NCBI RefSeq assembly: GCF_000701705.1
Contig: NZ_JNJP01000006.1
Span: 62,001-126,000, forward strand
Direction: 5' to 3'
Source of the DNA: Bilophila wadsworthia ATCC 49260
GTDB taxonomy: Bacteria > Desulfobacterota > Desulfovibrionia > Desulfovibrionales > Desulfovibrionaceae
DNA: 64,000 nt
This document shows positions 33,232 through 42,864 of the stretch, one piece after another. The notes below the pieces were generated by a model that saw only the letters and a program-made list of their open reading frames with translations, ran no database searches and had not been told where the DNA came from. Each line of letters begins with the position of its first letter. The stretch's first letter is position 1. The position numbers and the translations under genes are program-made.

Positions 33232-35319
33232 CTAAAGTTGCAGCACCGAAAAATCGGCAAGCCGCTCCATGCGCAGGGTCAATGCCTTAAGCATATTGAG
33301 GCGGTTGGCGCGAAGATCAGGATCTTCGCACATAACCATGACCTTATCGAAAAGCTCATCCACGGCTGGTCGAAGTGCGGCGAGCATAGAGAAGAGCGCT
33401 TCAAAATCGTCGTTCGCCCATGCTGTCTCAAATGCGGCAAACATTTTTTCCAAGGCTTCCGCAAGCGCCATTTCCGCCGGTTCCTGCAACAGTTCACGTT
33501 TCCACGTGCCCTGAAGATCCACGCCAGCTTCATGGCCTTGTTTACGGATGATGTTGGCGACTCGCTTGAACGTCTGTGCAGCCTGCGGAAAATCATCCTG
33601 CCGACTCATGGATTCCAATGCGCCGAGACGTCGGCCGAGGGCCCATACATTGTCGGGATCGACGGCGGTTACAGCCTCGACGAGCAGTGTTTCCTTGCCC
33701 TGAGTCAGAAAATAATTCTTCACGCGGGCAATGAAAAAGTCATTCAACTTTGCGATTGCTTCAGCGGGGGCCAGCTTCCATTTCCGATCGCCGTACAGCC
33801 TCTGCGCTTCTTCGAAAAGTTCCTTGACGTCGAAGCGGTACCCACGCTCAAGCATGATACGGGTGATGCCGAGCGCGCAGCGCCGCAGAGCATAGGGGTC
33901 GGCCGCACCTGTGGGAATCATGCCCAGACCGAAACACCCGACAAGGGTATCCACCTTATCCGCGATGGACAGGATGGAACCAAGCTCTGTGGCCGGAACG
34001 GGCGAATCAGGACCGGACGGCAGATACTGTTCGGCAAGAGCCGCGGCGACAGCTTCCGTTTCTCCCTTTTTGCGGGCATAAATCCCGCCCATGATGCCCT
34101 GCAACGTATCAAATTCGCCGACCATAGCGGAGACCAGGTCAGCTTTGGAAAGGCGCCCCGCCCGCGCGGCCTGTTCCGGATCCTGCTGAACCTTCTCGGC
34201 AAGCCAGCGGCACAGCGCGCTGATACGGCGCGTCTTTTCGCCCATACTCCCCAAAGGAGCAAGGAACGTGACCGCATCAAGCGCTTCCAGCCATTCATCA
34301 AACGTGGCTTCAAGGTCGGTCTTCCAGAAGAACCGCCCGTCTTCAAGGCGTGCGCGGAGCACACGTTCCCATCCCTTTTTGACAAGAGAAAGATCTTTCG
34401 GGTGCAGATTCAGAACGGTCAGGAAGTACGGCATGAGGTTGCCCGAAGCATCTTCCACGCCAAAACTCTTCTGGTGTTCCTGCATGCTGGTCAACAGGAC
34501 TTCACGGGGCAATTCAAGGAAAGAAGGATCAAAGTCGCCCAGCAACGGCACGGGACACTCAACCAGTCCTTGAACTTCATCAAGCAGGCCATCGATCCAG
34601 ATGATTTTGCCATTGGCCGCTTCCGCGATTCTGTTCCCTTCGCTGACGATATAGGCGCGCCTTTCAGCCGCCTTCAGTTGAACGGCCCCTTCCTTCACGA
34701 TGGTGGGAACGTAATCGCCCGCGGTCTTGATCGTGAAGGGACCGGGACCAAGCACGCGGTGCCCCTGCGTAACCCGCCCGGAAGCCACTTTACCGACTTC
34801 AAACGGAACGACAACGTCGTCAAGCAGCGCAAGAACCCAACGGATGGGACGGGCAAAAGCAAACTCGCCGTCTCCCCACCGCATACGCTTGGCAAAGGGC
34901 AAGGCAGCGATAATCGCCGGACACAAGCCAGCCAGCACGTCCAACGTAGGCACGCCGCCGGTTTTCTTCATCCCTGAAAGGTATTCCCCTTTCTCGGTCT
35001 GCGTCCTGCCCAAAGCGGAAACGTCGATACCAAGCGTCTTGGCAAACCCCTGAGCGGCCTTGGTGGGATTCCCCTCGGCATCGAAAGCAATGCGGGCGGG
35101 CGGCCCCATAACCAATTCTTCCCTGACAGGCTGGGTATCTTCCAGACCTTCCACGATGACCACGGAACGACGCGGCGTAGCACAGGTATCAAGGAGGGAA
35201 AACGTATAGCCAGCTTCTTTGAGCCCAGCCGTGAACCGATCCGCCAGTTCTTTTTCAACATTGGACAAAAAGCGGGCCGGCAGCTCTTCCGTGCCGATTT
35301 CAAGAACAAAGGTGGACAT
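33232..35319 (-). CDS. glyS: Glycyl-tRNA synthetase beta subunit
   Basis: A 695-residue subunit of the alpha2beta2 bacterial glycyl-tRNA synthetase; it binds the tRNA. The N-terminus STFVLEIGTEELPARFL and the HD-like and anticodon-binding C-terminal regions (DKVMVMCEDPDLRANRLNML) are typical. Length is the usual 690-700. Its ATG overlaps the glyQ stop by one base, implying coupled translation and equal amounts. Confidence 0.97.
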   Translation of the reverse strand: MSTFVLEIGTEELPARFLSNVEKELADRFTAGLKEAGYTFSLLDTCATPRRSVVIVEGLEDTQPVREELVMGPPARIAFDAEGNPTKAAQGFAKTLGIDVSALGRTQTEKGEYLSGMKKTGGVPTLDVLAGLCPAIIAALPFAKRMRWGDGEFAFARPIRWVLALLDDVVVPFEVGKVASGRVTQGHRVLGPGPFTIKTAGDYVPTIVKEGAVQLKAAERRAYIVSEGNRIAEAANGKIIWIDGLLDEVQGLVECPVPLLGDFDPSFLELPREVLLTSMQEHQKSFGVEDASGNLMPYFLTVLNLHPKDLSLVKKGWERVLRARLEDGRFFWKTDLEATFDEWLEALDAVTFLAPLGSMGEKTRRISALCRWLAEKVQQDPEQAARAGRLSKADLVSAMVGEFDTLQGIMGGIYARKKGETEAVAAALAEQYLPSGPDSPVPATELGSILSIADKVDTLVGCFGLGMIPTGAADPYALRRCALGITRIMLERGYRFDVKELFEEAQRLYGDRKWKLAPAEAIAKLNDFFIARVKNYFLTQGKETLLVEAVTAVDPDNVWALGRRLGALESMSRQDDFPQAAQTFKRVANIIRKQGHEAGVDLQGTWKRELLQEPAEMALAEALEKMFAAFETAWANDDFEALFSMLAALRPAVDELFDKVMVMCEDPDLRANRLNMLKALTLRMERLADFSVLQL

Positions 35320-36194
35320 TATCGGTTCCCTCCGAGCATGGGATACCCCATTTCCTTACGCTGCTCCGCATACAGATGCGCAACGGACGAGGCCAACGTG
35401 CGCACGCGCCCGATATAGCCGGTGCGTTCCGTAATGGAGATAGCCCCCCGAGCGTCCAACAGGTTGAACGTATGGGAGCACTTCAAACAATAATCATACG
35501 CGGGCCAAAGCAGTCCCTGTCCGGTGAGACGAAGGCATTCGGCCTCAAACTGGTCGAAGTGCTCACGGTGCATGGCGGCGTCACTCTCATCAAAATTATA
35601 GCGAGACTGCTCGACTTCGTTCTGATGGTAGATCTGGCCGTAGGTCACATGCTCGTTCCACTGGATGTCATAGACGGAATCTTTCCCTTGCAGGTACATG
35701 GTCAGGCGTTCCAGACCATAGGTGAGCTCCGCGCTGACGGGCGAAAGATCGATCCCGCCAACCTGCTGGAAATAGGTGAACTGCGACACTTCCATGCCGT
35801 TCAGCCACACTTCCCAGCCAAGCCCCCACGCGCCGAGGGTCGGAGACTCCCAGTCGTCTTCGACGAAGCGGATGTCATGCTCTTCCTGATGGATCCCCAG
35901 TGCACGAAGGCTGCCAAGGTAGAGATCCTGCACATCGTCGGGAGAGGGCTTCAAAATGACCTGAAACTGGAAATAGTGCTGAAGCCGATTGGGGTTTTCG
36001 CCATACCGCCCGTCCGTGGGACGCCGAGAAGGCTCCACATAGGCCACATTCCACGGCTCCGGCCCGATAACCCGCAGAAACGTCGAAGGGTTAAACGTGC
36101 CGGCACCACATTCTATATCCATCGGCTGAGCGACGACGCATCCCCTGCTCGCCCAATAGCGTTGCAGAGTGAGAATCACATCCTGAAAATACAT
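35319..36194 (-). CDS. glyQ: Glycyl-tRNA synthetase alpha subunit
   Basis: A 291-residue catalytic subunit that activates glycine. It starts MYFQDVILTLQRYWASRGC and contains the class II motifs GAGTFNPSTFLRVIGPEPW and YVEPSRRPTDGRYGENPNR. The ATG at 36194 is preceded by GGAGG; the frame runs to 36371 but that part overlaps recO and is unrelated. It lies 98 bases after recO and is followed directly by glyS. Confidence 0.97.
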   Translation of the reverse strand: MYFQDVILTLQRYWASRGCVVAQPMDIECGAGTFNPSTFLRVIGPEPWNVAYVEPSRRPTDGRYGENPNRLQHYFQFQVILKPSPDDVQDLYLGSLRALGIHQEEHDIRFVEDDWESPTLGAWGLGWEVWLNGMEVSQFTYFQQVGGIDLSPVSAELTYGLERLTMYLQGKDSVYDIQWNEHVTYGQIYHQNEVEQSRYNFDESDAAMHREHFDQFEAECLRLTGQGLLWPAYDYCLKCSHTFNLLDARGAISITERTGYIGRVRTLASSVAHLYAEQRKEMGYPMLGGNR

Positions 36195-36292
36195 GCTTCC
36201 TCCATGACAATAGCGGCACTCACCAGACGGGGTATTTCCTTCCGAAAAAGCAGCCACAGCAGACCGTTTTTTAGTGCTCGGAATCCTCCGGA

Positions 36293-37063
36293 TCACATTC
36301 TCCGGAAGCGCCCCCTGTCCCAAGTCAGGCCCAAATGATACTGCACAAAGCCATCCACCGCTCTCGCGCACTCACGTCGTTCCGCCGGGAGCAATACTTC
36401 GCCCGTCTCTTCCGAAGAGCCGGACGTTAAAAAATGCCAATGCAGGGGTGATACTTCCTGTACTTGGCGCAAAACGTCAAGGCTTTTGCCACTGATTTCC
36501 ACAATATTTCCTCGCCCGGAAACACAATCCGGGCAAACGATGGTCCCTTCCGAGACCAGAAATCCGGCATGATCAAAATCTTTTTTCCCGCAGGAGACAC
36601 ATGCCGTCAAAGCGGGAGCGTACCCCTGCTGAGACGCCAAGCGCAACCGAAAAAGTATCGGGAGAATATCCTGAACGGTTTCAGACTGTTCAAGGAGTTC
36701 CAACGTGTCCTTGAGAAGCAGGAACACTCCGGCCGCACCATCCTGAGGAACGCCAAGCGCTTCAACAAACCGGACACAGTTCATAAACATACCCAGCCGA
36801 TTCCAGTCCGTCCGCAAACGCCGGGGCCCCCGAATCAGATTACCCTCCTGCAAGGAAAGGTACATGCCGTTTCGGGTCGTTTTGGTACTGATCTGAAGTT
36901 CGTTGAAAAGATCCAGACAGCCACAGAATCGTTTGCGGCTCCGGCTGCCGCCAAAGGCAAACGCCGATACGATGCCGTGGCGGCGCGTCAGCATACGCAG
37001 CCAGAGGTCCGATTCCCGAAAGCGCCCTACCCCCAAAACGAGGGCCGTGTCGGACCATTCCAT
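36293..37063 (-). CDS. recO: DNA repair protein RecO
   Basis: A 256-residue protein with an N-terminal OB fold (SDTALVLGVGRFRESDLWL) and a helical C-terminal region carrying a zinc site of two CxxC pairs (CVSCGKK, CPDC). RecO works with RecR to load RecA on gaps. It begins 3 bases after the rodZ stop, so it is in the same operon. The zinc site is typical of many, though not all, RecO proteins. Confidence 0.92.
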   Translation of the reverse strand: MEWSDTALVLGVGRFRESDLWLRMLTRRHGIVSAFAFGGSRSRKRFCGCLDLFNELQISTKTTRNGMYLSLQEGNLIRGPRRLRTDWNRLGMFMNCVRFVEALGVPQDGAAGVFLLLKDTLELLEQSETVQDILPILFRLRLASQQGYAPALTACVSCGKKDFDHAGFLVSEGTIVCPDCVSGRGNIVEISGKSLDVLRQVQEVSPLHWHFLTSGSSEETGEVLLPAERRECARAVDGFVQYHLGLTWDRGRFRRM

Positions 37064-37066
37064 AGA

Positions 37067-37936
37067 CTAATTCTGAGCGTCATTGGGGAACGTGACAGTC
37101 TTGACCTGACCGATTTTCCCCACAGGCGGCAGTTCCTTGCCGTCATACGTGATCAGCATGGCTCCCGCGTTGCCCAGCTTCATAACGAGCTTTTCCTGAA
37201 AGTCGACATTCAGGGTGTCCCCCTTATGCATGACGCGCTGGCTGTTTTTGCCGTCCGCAGTCGTCGAAACCCAGCAATCGCCCTGCGCCGTCAACAACAT
37301 ACGGTGACCGGTGGCGGGAAGAGCCGCTTGCTCCGTCGGCGTCTCGGTTTCAGCGGGAAGAGGCGTTCCACCCAAAACAATCGGTTCCTCCGATGCCGCA
37401 GGAAGCGTGGCGTTCGCAGCCGGCTCCACAGGGATGGCAGGCGTCGTGACGACAGTATCCGCTTCAGGGACAGCCGGAGAAGACACAGCCGGCGAGGCCG
37501 TTTTTTCCCGACTCACCGTATTGCTGGAAAGTCCGGGGATACTATCCCGAAAATACCATGCCCCTCCCGCAAGAAACAACGCGCACAAAAGGATGGCAAG
37601 CCAAGGCACATGACTTTCCTCGCGACGTGCCGCAGCGGGGACAACACGGATTTCCTGTTCGCGCAGCTCTTCTTCCGGATCTTTGAGCAGTGCGCACGCA
37701 GCGTGGGTAACGCTATCGTCGACGGCAAGAAGCTTCGCATACGCCCGGATAAATCCCCGGGCATATACGGCATGCGGCATGGATTCCATGTCTCCTTCCT
37801 CTATGGCTTTAACCAACCGAGAGGTGATCTTGAGTTCCGCGGCGACATTTTCTTCCGTCAACCCCTTATGGATACGCCTCTCACGAAGCAGGGCTCCAAA
37901 GTCTGCCAGCGTCAAAACAGTTTCCGTCTCTTCCAT
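37067..37936 (-). CDS. rodZ: RodZ-like HTH membrane protein
   Basis: A 289-residue bitopic protein with the RodZ order. A Cro-like helix-turn-helix domain lies at about residues 10-80 (LLRERRIHKGLTEENVAAEL, YARGFIRAYAKLL). A single membrane helix lies at about 112-128, then a long Pro/Ala/Thr-rich linker and a C-terminal periplasmic DUF4115 domain (about 215-285). RodZ links the MreB cytoskeleton to cell-wall growth. It lies between the SurA-like and recO genes in one long minus-strand operon. Confidence 0.85.
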   Translation of the reverse strand: MEETETVLTLADFGALLRERRIHKGLTEENVAAELKITSRLVKAIEEGDMESMPHAVYARGFIRAYAKLLAVDDSVTHAACALLKDPEEELREQEIRVVPAAARREESHVPWLAILLCALFLAGGAWYFRDSIPGLSSNTVSREKTASPAVSSPAVPEADTVVTTPAIPVEPAANATLPAASEEPIVLGGTPLPAETETPTEQAALPATGHRMLLTAQGDCWVSTTADGKNSQRVMHKGDTLNVDFQEKLVMKLGNAGAMLITYDGKELPPVGKIGQVKTVTFPNDAQN

Positions 37937-37975
37937 GCTGTGTACCTTTCGGAAATCGAATGCAAAAAGGGATAG

Positions 37976-38902
37976 TTATTGGCGGATCTCAACCACAGCC
38001 CGCTTGCGAAGCTGTTCGCTGTATTCACGGAAGCGCTCTTGGAGCTTCGGTTCGCGCAAAATCCTTTCGATCTGAGGCGTGGCTTCCTCCAGCGTCTGTC
38101 CGTCTCCGGATTCCATAGAGAGAAGCTTCAACTGTCCTTTCAATCCGTTATTCACTTCAAACAATCCGGAGACATCTCCCGGCTTGAGCTGCGAAAGGCG
38201 GTCCTGCCATGTAGGATCAAGGCTGTTCCAATCCACGACGCCCACATCACCGCCTTCCTGAGCGCGAGGCCCCACGGAAACCTGACGAGCGGCTTGTTCA
38301 AAGGAAAGCTTGCCGCTACGGATACGGGCGGCCTGCGCCTCGGCATTTTCCGTCGGCGGATATACAATAACCGCAAAACGGACTTTCTGGTTGTTCATGA
38401 ACGTCTGCTTATGCTGATTATAATAATCGGCGATCTCTTCTTTCGTCACGATGACCTTACGGCCGACCATGTTGGCAAGGAGGCGGTTCCGCAAAATGCT
38501 GCTGCGGATACGCTCGCGGAAATCCTTCTCTGTCGTGCGCTGGATCTGGAGCTGACGCTGGAATTCTTCCGGCGTCATTTTATTGCGCGACATGATCTGC
38601 TGTATTTCATTATCCACTTCGCTGTCGCCCACCGAAATTTTAAGGCGCTGGGCTTCCTGCGTCAGAATAATGTTGTTGATCATGCGTTCCAGCGTTGCCT
38701 TGGTCAGTTCTTCTATCGCAGCGGCCTGATTGGGATCTTTGGGATTCAATCCCCGCCGCATGGCTTCGGGGGCCGTTTCAGCCTGCAAGTCAAACGCCGT
38801 TATCATTTCGCCGTTCACGACCGCGGCAACGCCATTGATGGCGGCGCGTACGGGAGACGTAATCAAAAAAAACAAAAGAAACGCAGTACTGACGATGCGC
38901 AC
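37976..38902 (-). CDS. SurA-like periplasmic peptidyl-prolyl isomerase
   Basis: A 308-residue exported chaperone. The start is GTG at 38902, giving (M)RIVSTAFLLFFLITSPVRA, a signal peptide cut after VRA. The SurA N-terminal domain (INGVAAVVNGEMITAFDL and the following helices) is followed by one PpiC/parvulin domain (RFAVIVYPPTENAEAQAARI, GDVGVVDWNSLDPTW). Such proteins help fold outer-membrane proteins. AAGGAG before the GTG supports the start. It is shorter than E. coli SurA, which has two parvulin domains. The mfd gene is upstream on the same strand. Confidence 0.88.
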   Translation of the reverse strand: MRIVSTAFLLFFLITSPVRAAINGVAAVVNGEMITAFDLQAETAPEAMRRGLNPKDPNQAAAIEELTKATLERMINNIILTQEAQRLKISVGDSEVDNEIQQIMSRNKMTPEEFQRQLQIQRTTEKDFRERIRSSILRNRLLANMVGRKVIVTKEEIADYYNQHKQTFMNNQKVRFAVIVYPPTENAEAQAARIRSGKLSFEQAARQVSVGPRAQEGGDVGVVDWNSLDPTWQDRLSQLKPGDVSGLFEVNNGLKGQLKLLSMESGDGQTLEEATPQIERILREPKLQERFREYSEQLRKRAVVEIRQ

Positions 38903-39124
38903 GCTATGCTCCTTGATATTCTGGCTCTGGGACTGAAACATTCCCAGCCTTGTTTTTGCAACACTGAGCACACAAAAAGATTTCCTCGGACGGAACGTTT
39001 CTCAAGATGCGTTCAGCCCAATGGAAAACGTCTTTGGAGTGCTCTCTGTGCGACAATTTTTTGGCAAGATACGCTGATTCCCGCCAACTTGCAACGCCGG
39101 GACTTTCTAACCCTCTCAGGCATA

Positions 39125-42100
39125 TCAGTCAGTCAGAAGTGTCCCCAGCGCCAGTCTGGCGGCATCAAGCCTGCGCGGAGTGGGCAACTGCATATCCAAC
39201 TTCAATTCAAGGCTTGATGGGGGAATCAACTTGGCATTGCCTTTTTGCGCACTCAAGAACGGCACCAGTTTCTCGGGGGCGATGGCGTTCTGCTTCTCAT
39301 CCCAGAGGACACGGAGCCGATCCTCGTATACGTCCGCCTTCAAGGCTTGAGCGCCGCTCAGGAATTGCTTTAGCGCCAGTACAGCCATAAAGATTTCCAA
39401 TGGTTGCGGCAAAATGCCAAAGCGGTCTCGAAGCTCGAGTTCAAGTTCCTGGCGGGCCTGAGCGTCCGGAGCAGCGGATAGCCGCTTATACCAACGCAGA
39501 CGTTCCCGTCCATCCGTAATATAGTCCTCGGGGATATGGGCGGTAAGCCCTAAATTGAGTTCCGTTTCAATCTGCAACGATACGCCGCCGTTTTTAATCT
39601 TGTTGACGGCTTGTTCGAGCATTTCAAGATACAGTTCAAGCCCCACACGTCCCATATGGCCGGACTGAACCTCACCAAGAATGTTTCCGGCACCACGCAA
39701 CCGCAAATCTTCCATCGCAACTTGGAAGCCCGCGCCCAAGTAATCCATATCAAGAATAATGCGCAAACGTTCTTTTGTTGCAGCAGGCAACCGCTCCAGA
39801 TCAGAAACGACGAAACAGGCAAAAGCCTGCCGATCGGACCGCCCCACCCTGCCCCGCAACTGGTACAACTGCCCCAGACCGAAAAGATGCGCCTGATCGA
39901 CGATCAGCGTATTGGCCCGAGGGAAGTCCAGCCCCGATTCAACAATGGCGGTACAAACCAGAATGTCCAACTCGCCATGCCAAAATGCGTGCATGGTTTC
40001 TTCAAGCTTCTTTTCCGGCAGCTGCCCATGCGCCATGCCGATACGCGCATTCGGAGCCAGTTCCTTGACGAACTCGACGACCCGTTCCAGCCCCTGCACC
40101 CGGTTATGGACCCAAAAAACCTGCCCCTCACGGGCTAGTTCCCGTTCAATCACCTGCCGAAGCGTTGCCTTGTCCCGCTCCAGCAGCGCCGTAGAAACGG
40201 GTTTACGCTCAGGGGGGGCCGTCTCGATGACCGAAAGTTCGCGGACTCCGGACATGGATAACTGGAGCGTCCGGGGAATCGGAGTGGCCGTCAATGTGAG
40301 CGCATCAACGTTCTTTTTGATTTTCTTGAGTTTCTCTTTGTGCCGAACGCCGAAACGCTGCTCCTCGTCAAGGATAAGCAAGCCAAGATTCGGGAGAACC
40401 ACATCGTCCGAAAGGAGCCGATGCGTACCGATGAGGATGTCGATCTGTCCGGAAGCCGCCGCTTTGAGCACTTCTTTCTGCTTGGCTGAAGAAACGAAGC
40501 GGCTCAGCAGTCCGACATTGAGCGCAAAGCCCGAAAGCCGGGAGCGGAAGGTCTGGTAATGCTGCTCGGCAAGAACTGTCGTGGGACACAAGAGTGCGAC
40601 CTGACGCCCTTCCGAGGCGGCCCTGAACGCCGCCCGCAGAGCAACCTCCGTTTTGCCGAACCCCACGTCTCCGCATACAAGCCGATCCATAGGTTCGGGC
40701 TTTTCCATATCAGCCAGGACGTCCTGTATGGCTTTCGCCTGATCAGGCGTTTCCTCGAAGCCGAAGGACGCTTCAAATTCACGGTACAACTCCCCAAGAG
40801 GAGGATACCGGAACCCCTTGGCCACTTTACGCCACGCATACATTTCAATCAGGTCTTCGGCGATTTTTTCGATAGCCTTGCGGGCTTTTTCCTTGCCGGA
40901 TTGCCAGGCTCCGCCGCCCAGACGATCCAGCGACGGCTGCGCTTCTCCCCCGCCCTTAAAGCGTTGGATGAGGGAAAGGCGATCCACAGGAACATAAAGC
41001 CGATCATCTCCGGAATAGTGCAGCAGCAGGAAATCGTTGGCAGTGCTGCCCGTTTCCATGCGCAGCAGCCCCCCAAAGCGGGCAATGCCGTAATCCCGAT
41101 GGACCAGCAAGTCGCCGGGCTTCAACTCGTCATACCGCTCAAGCCCCTTGAAGGCTCCTGTAGGAACGCGGCGGCTTTTCTCCGCATGTGGCTGGAGGAG
41201 ATCTTCCCCGAGTATGAGGCTCTGATCCCAAATCAGTTCAGCGCCGGCCCGAAATGGCGCCACCAAAGCGAACAGGCCATGCTGTTCCCCGGAATACCGC
41301 AGCAAAGGGGACAAGCCATCCTGAGAGGCCAGATTCAAAAATTTCGTACGGCTCTTTTCGGAAGCAAAGCACAAAATCGTCTGCCGCTTGTCGTTCTGCC
41401 ACCGTTTCAGTGCTTGAACGAGCGTCTGCCAAGGGCGATCCTGCTCCGCAGTCGAAGGAAACAGATCCTCGAACGAAGAAAGGCTCCGTTCCGGCAGATC
41501 ATGGATTCCTTTGGCGATGCCCATCACCAGCGGTTCTGCGTGAACACAGGCGAACCGCGCGCAAGCGCTTTCCACATCGCTTGCTTCGCGCATGGCCAAA
41601 CGCTGCGGCTGAGGACGGCCCTCCACATCCTGTGCTTCGAAGGCTTCCGTCCAAAGACGTTCCGCTGAGGACAACATATCACGAAAATCGGAGAGCCCCG
41701 GCAGAACCCATACGGTATCGGCAGGGAGCCATGCTTCCAGATTGGTCGCCGTGTCATAGCAGCAACCCGGCAATAAGCGGAAATCGCCCTGTTCCTGTAA
41801 GCGGGTCAACCCGAACCGTTCATTTTCGGTCAGCATGTTTTTCTGGAACAGGCTTTTCCAGCGTGCCTGCATCTTCGCTTGATCAGCGGGCGACTGTCGA
41901 ATGGGTGACACGGGAAGAACACGTACTTCAGAAAGATTTGCCTTCGAACGCTGGCTCACAGGATCGAAAAGACGGATTTCCTCTATGAGATCTCCAAAAA
42001 AATCAAGGCGTATGGGCTTATCATAACCGGGAGGCATGATGTCGAGAATATCACCTCGCCTGGCGATCTCGCCCGGATTCGAGACCATGGAAACACGCTC

Positions 42101-42574
42101 ATAGCCCCATTCAACCGCCTGTTCGAGTATCATATCCAACGAAACGTCTTCACCCCGTATGAGGGTAACCTCCCGGTTCTCGAAGAAATCCAGAGGCACC
42201 AGCTTGGGGAGCAGGTTATCGGCGGTCAGGATAAGCCCTTTGGCCTGCCCGCTGCGCAATGCGTACAGAGCGGACAAGCGTTCCGTCCAGCCCTCACGGT
42301 TGGCCAAGCGAGGAGAAAACGGCGGCAGAGACGTCCAGCCGCCCTTATCAAGGGCATCCGGCAAAAAGTCGCCGCTGGACAACTCGGGAGAGAAAAGCCG
42401 CATCAAGGCGCGGGCGGTAAGCAACTCATCCCTGTTTTTTACGACCCAAGCCATGCCACGGCCCTGTTGGAGCATATCCACGCAAAGCCGCGCCTGCGTG
42501 GCCAGCCCCGCGCGCGCAACGTGTATCCGCCCAGCCTTGAAACGGGCGATCTCGGTCATCACATCTGTATACAC
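39125..42574 (-). CDS. mfd: Transcription-repair coupling factor
   Basis: A 1149-residue translocase that removes stalled RNA polymerase at DNA damage and recruits UvrA. The order is normal: UvrB-like N-terminal part, CarD-like RNA polymerase interaction domain (LKPGDLLVHRDYGIARFGG), then a RecG-like helicase with Walker A CGDVGFGKTEVAL, DEEQRFGV, TATPIPRTL and QLRGRVGRSD, and a C-terminal TRCF domain. The GTG at 42574 has GAGG at good spacing; ATG at 42559 is an alternative. It is the first gene of the run mfd-surA-rodZ-recO-glyQ-glyS. Confidence 0.95.
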   Translation of the reverse strand: MYTDVMTEIARFKAGRIHVARAGLATQARLCVDMLQQGRGMAWVVKNRDELLTARALMRLFSPELSSGDFLPDALDKGGWTSLPPFSPRLANREGWTERLSALYALRSGQAKGLILTADNLLPKLVPLDFFENREVTLIRGEDVSLDMILEQAVEWGYERVSMVSNPGEIARRGDILDIMPPGYDKPIRLDFFGDLIEEIRLFDPVSQRSKANLSEVRVLPVSPIRQSPADQAKMQARWKSLFQKNMLTENERFGLTRLQEQGDFRLLPGCCYDTATNLEAWLPADTVWVLPGLSDFRDMLSSAERLWTEAFEAQDVEGRPQPQRLAMREASDVESACARFACVHAEPLVMGIAKGIHDLPERSLSSFEDLFPSTAEQDRPWQTLVQALKRWQNDKRQTILCFASEKSRTKFLNLASQDGLSPLLRYSGEQHGLFALVAPFRAGAELIWDQSLILGEDLLQPHAEKSRRVPTGAFKGLERYDELKPGDLLVHRDYGIARFGGLLRMETGSTANDFLLLHYSGDDRLYVPVDRLSLIQRFKGGGEAQPSLDRLGGGAWQSGKEKARKAIEKIAEDLIEMYAWRKVAKGFRYPPLGELYREFEASFGFEETPDQAKAIQDVLADMEKPEPMDRLVCGDVGFGKTEVALRAAFRAASEGRQVALLCPTTVLAEQHYQTFRSRLSGFALNVGLLSRFVSSAKQKEVLKAAASGQIDILIGTHRLLSDDVVLPNLGLLILDEEQRFGVRHKEKLKKIKKNVDALTLTATPIPRTLQLSMSGVRELSVIETAPPERKPVSTALLERDKATLRQVIERELAREGQVFWVHNRVQGLERVVEFVKELAPNARIGMAHGQLPEKKLEETMHAFWHGELDILVCTAIVESGLDFPRANTLIVDQAHLFGLGQLYQLRGRVGRSDRQAFACFVVSDLERLPAATKERLRIILDMDYLGAGFQVAMEDLRLRGAGNILGEVQSGHMGRVGLELYLEMLEQAVNKIKNGGVSLQIETELNLGLTAHIPEDYITDGRERLRWYKRLSAAPDAQARQELELELRDRFGILPQPLEIFMAVLALKQFLSGAQALKADVYEDRLRVLWDEKQNAIAPEKLVPFLSAQKGNAKLIPPSSLELKLDMQLPTPRRLDAARLALGTLLTD

Positions 42575-42757
42575 AAAAGTACCTCGTCAACCATTGAACG
42601 TCATTCCCAAAATCACATGGAATCAATGAAGCTTTCCCACCCATTGTCAAGCCTCGCTCCGTATGCCGCCGGACAGGAACAAGAGCGGAAGGAGAAAACT
42701 GCCGCACCTCTAATGCATCCTAGCCAACGGATAAGCAGGGGTATAAAATGGGTAAAG

Positions 42758-42800
42758 GCCTCCACAAGTCCCTGCCCAAAGGCAAGAGGATTGTGGAGGC
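42758..42800. repeat. Two-level hairpin between mfd and the M24 peptidase gene
   Basis: Arms GCCTCCACAA/TTGTGGAGGC (42758-42767 and 42791-42800) form a perfect 10-base-pair stem that encloses a second stem TGCC-CAAA-GGCA (42773-42784). No T-run follows on either strand. It resembles an RNA structure more than a terminator; function unknown. Confidence 0.55.
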
Positions 42801-42864
42801 GAACAATCCCGCTTCTGAGCGACATCACAATCATATCGGCAGGACACGGGGTATGAAAGGGAAA

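Noticed and set aside
33154..34977. Long plus-strand frame opposite glyS
   Set aside because: Entirely antisense to a clear glycyl-tRNA synthetase beta subunit; no motif of its own.
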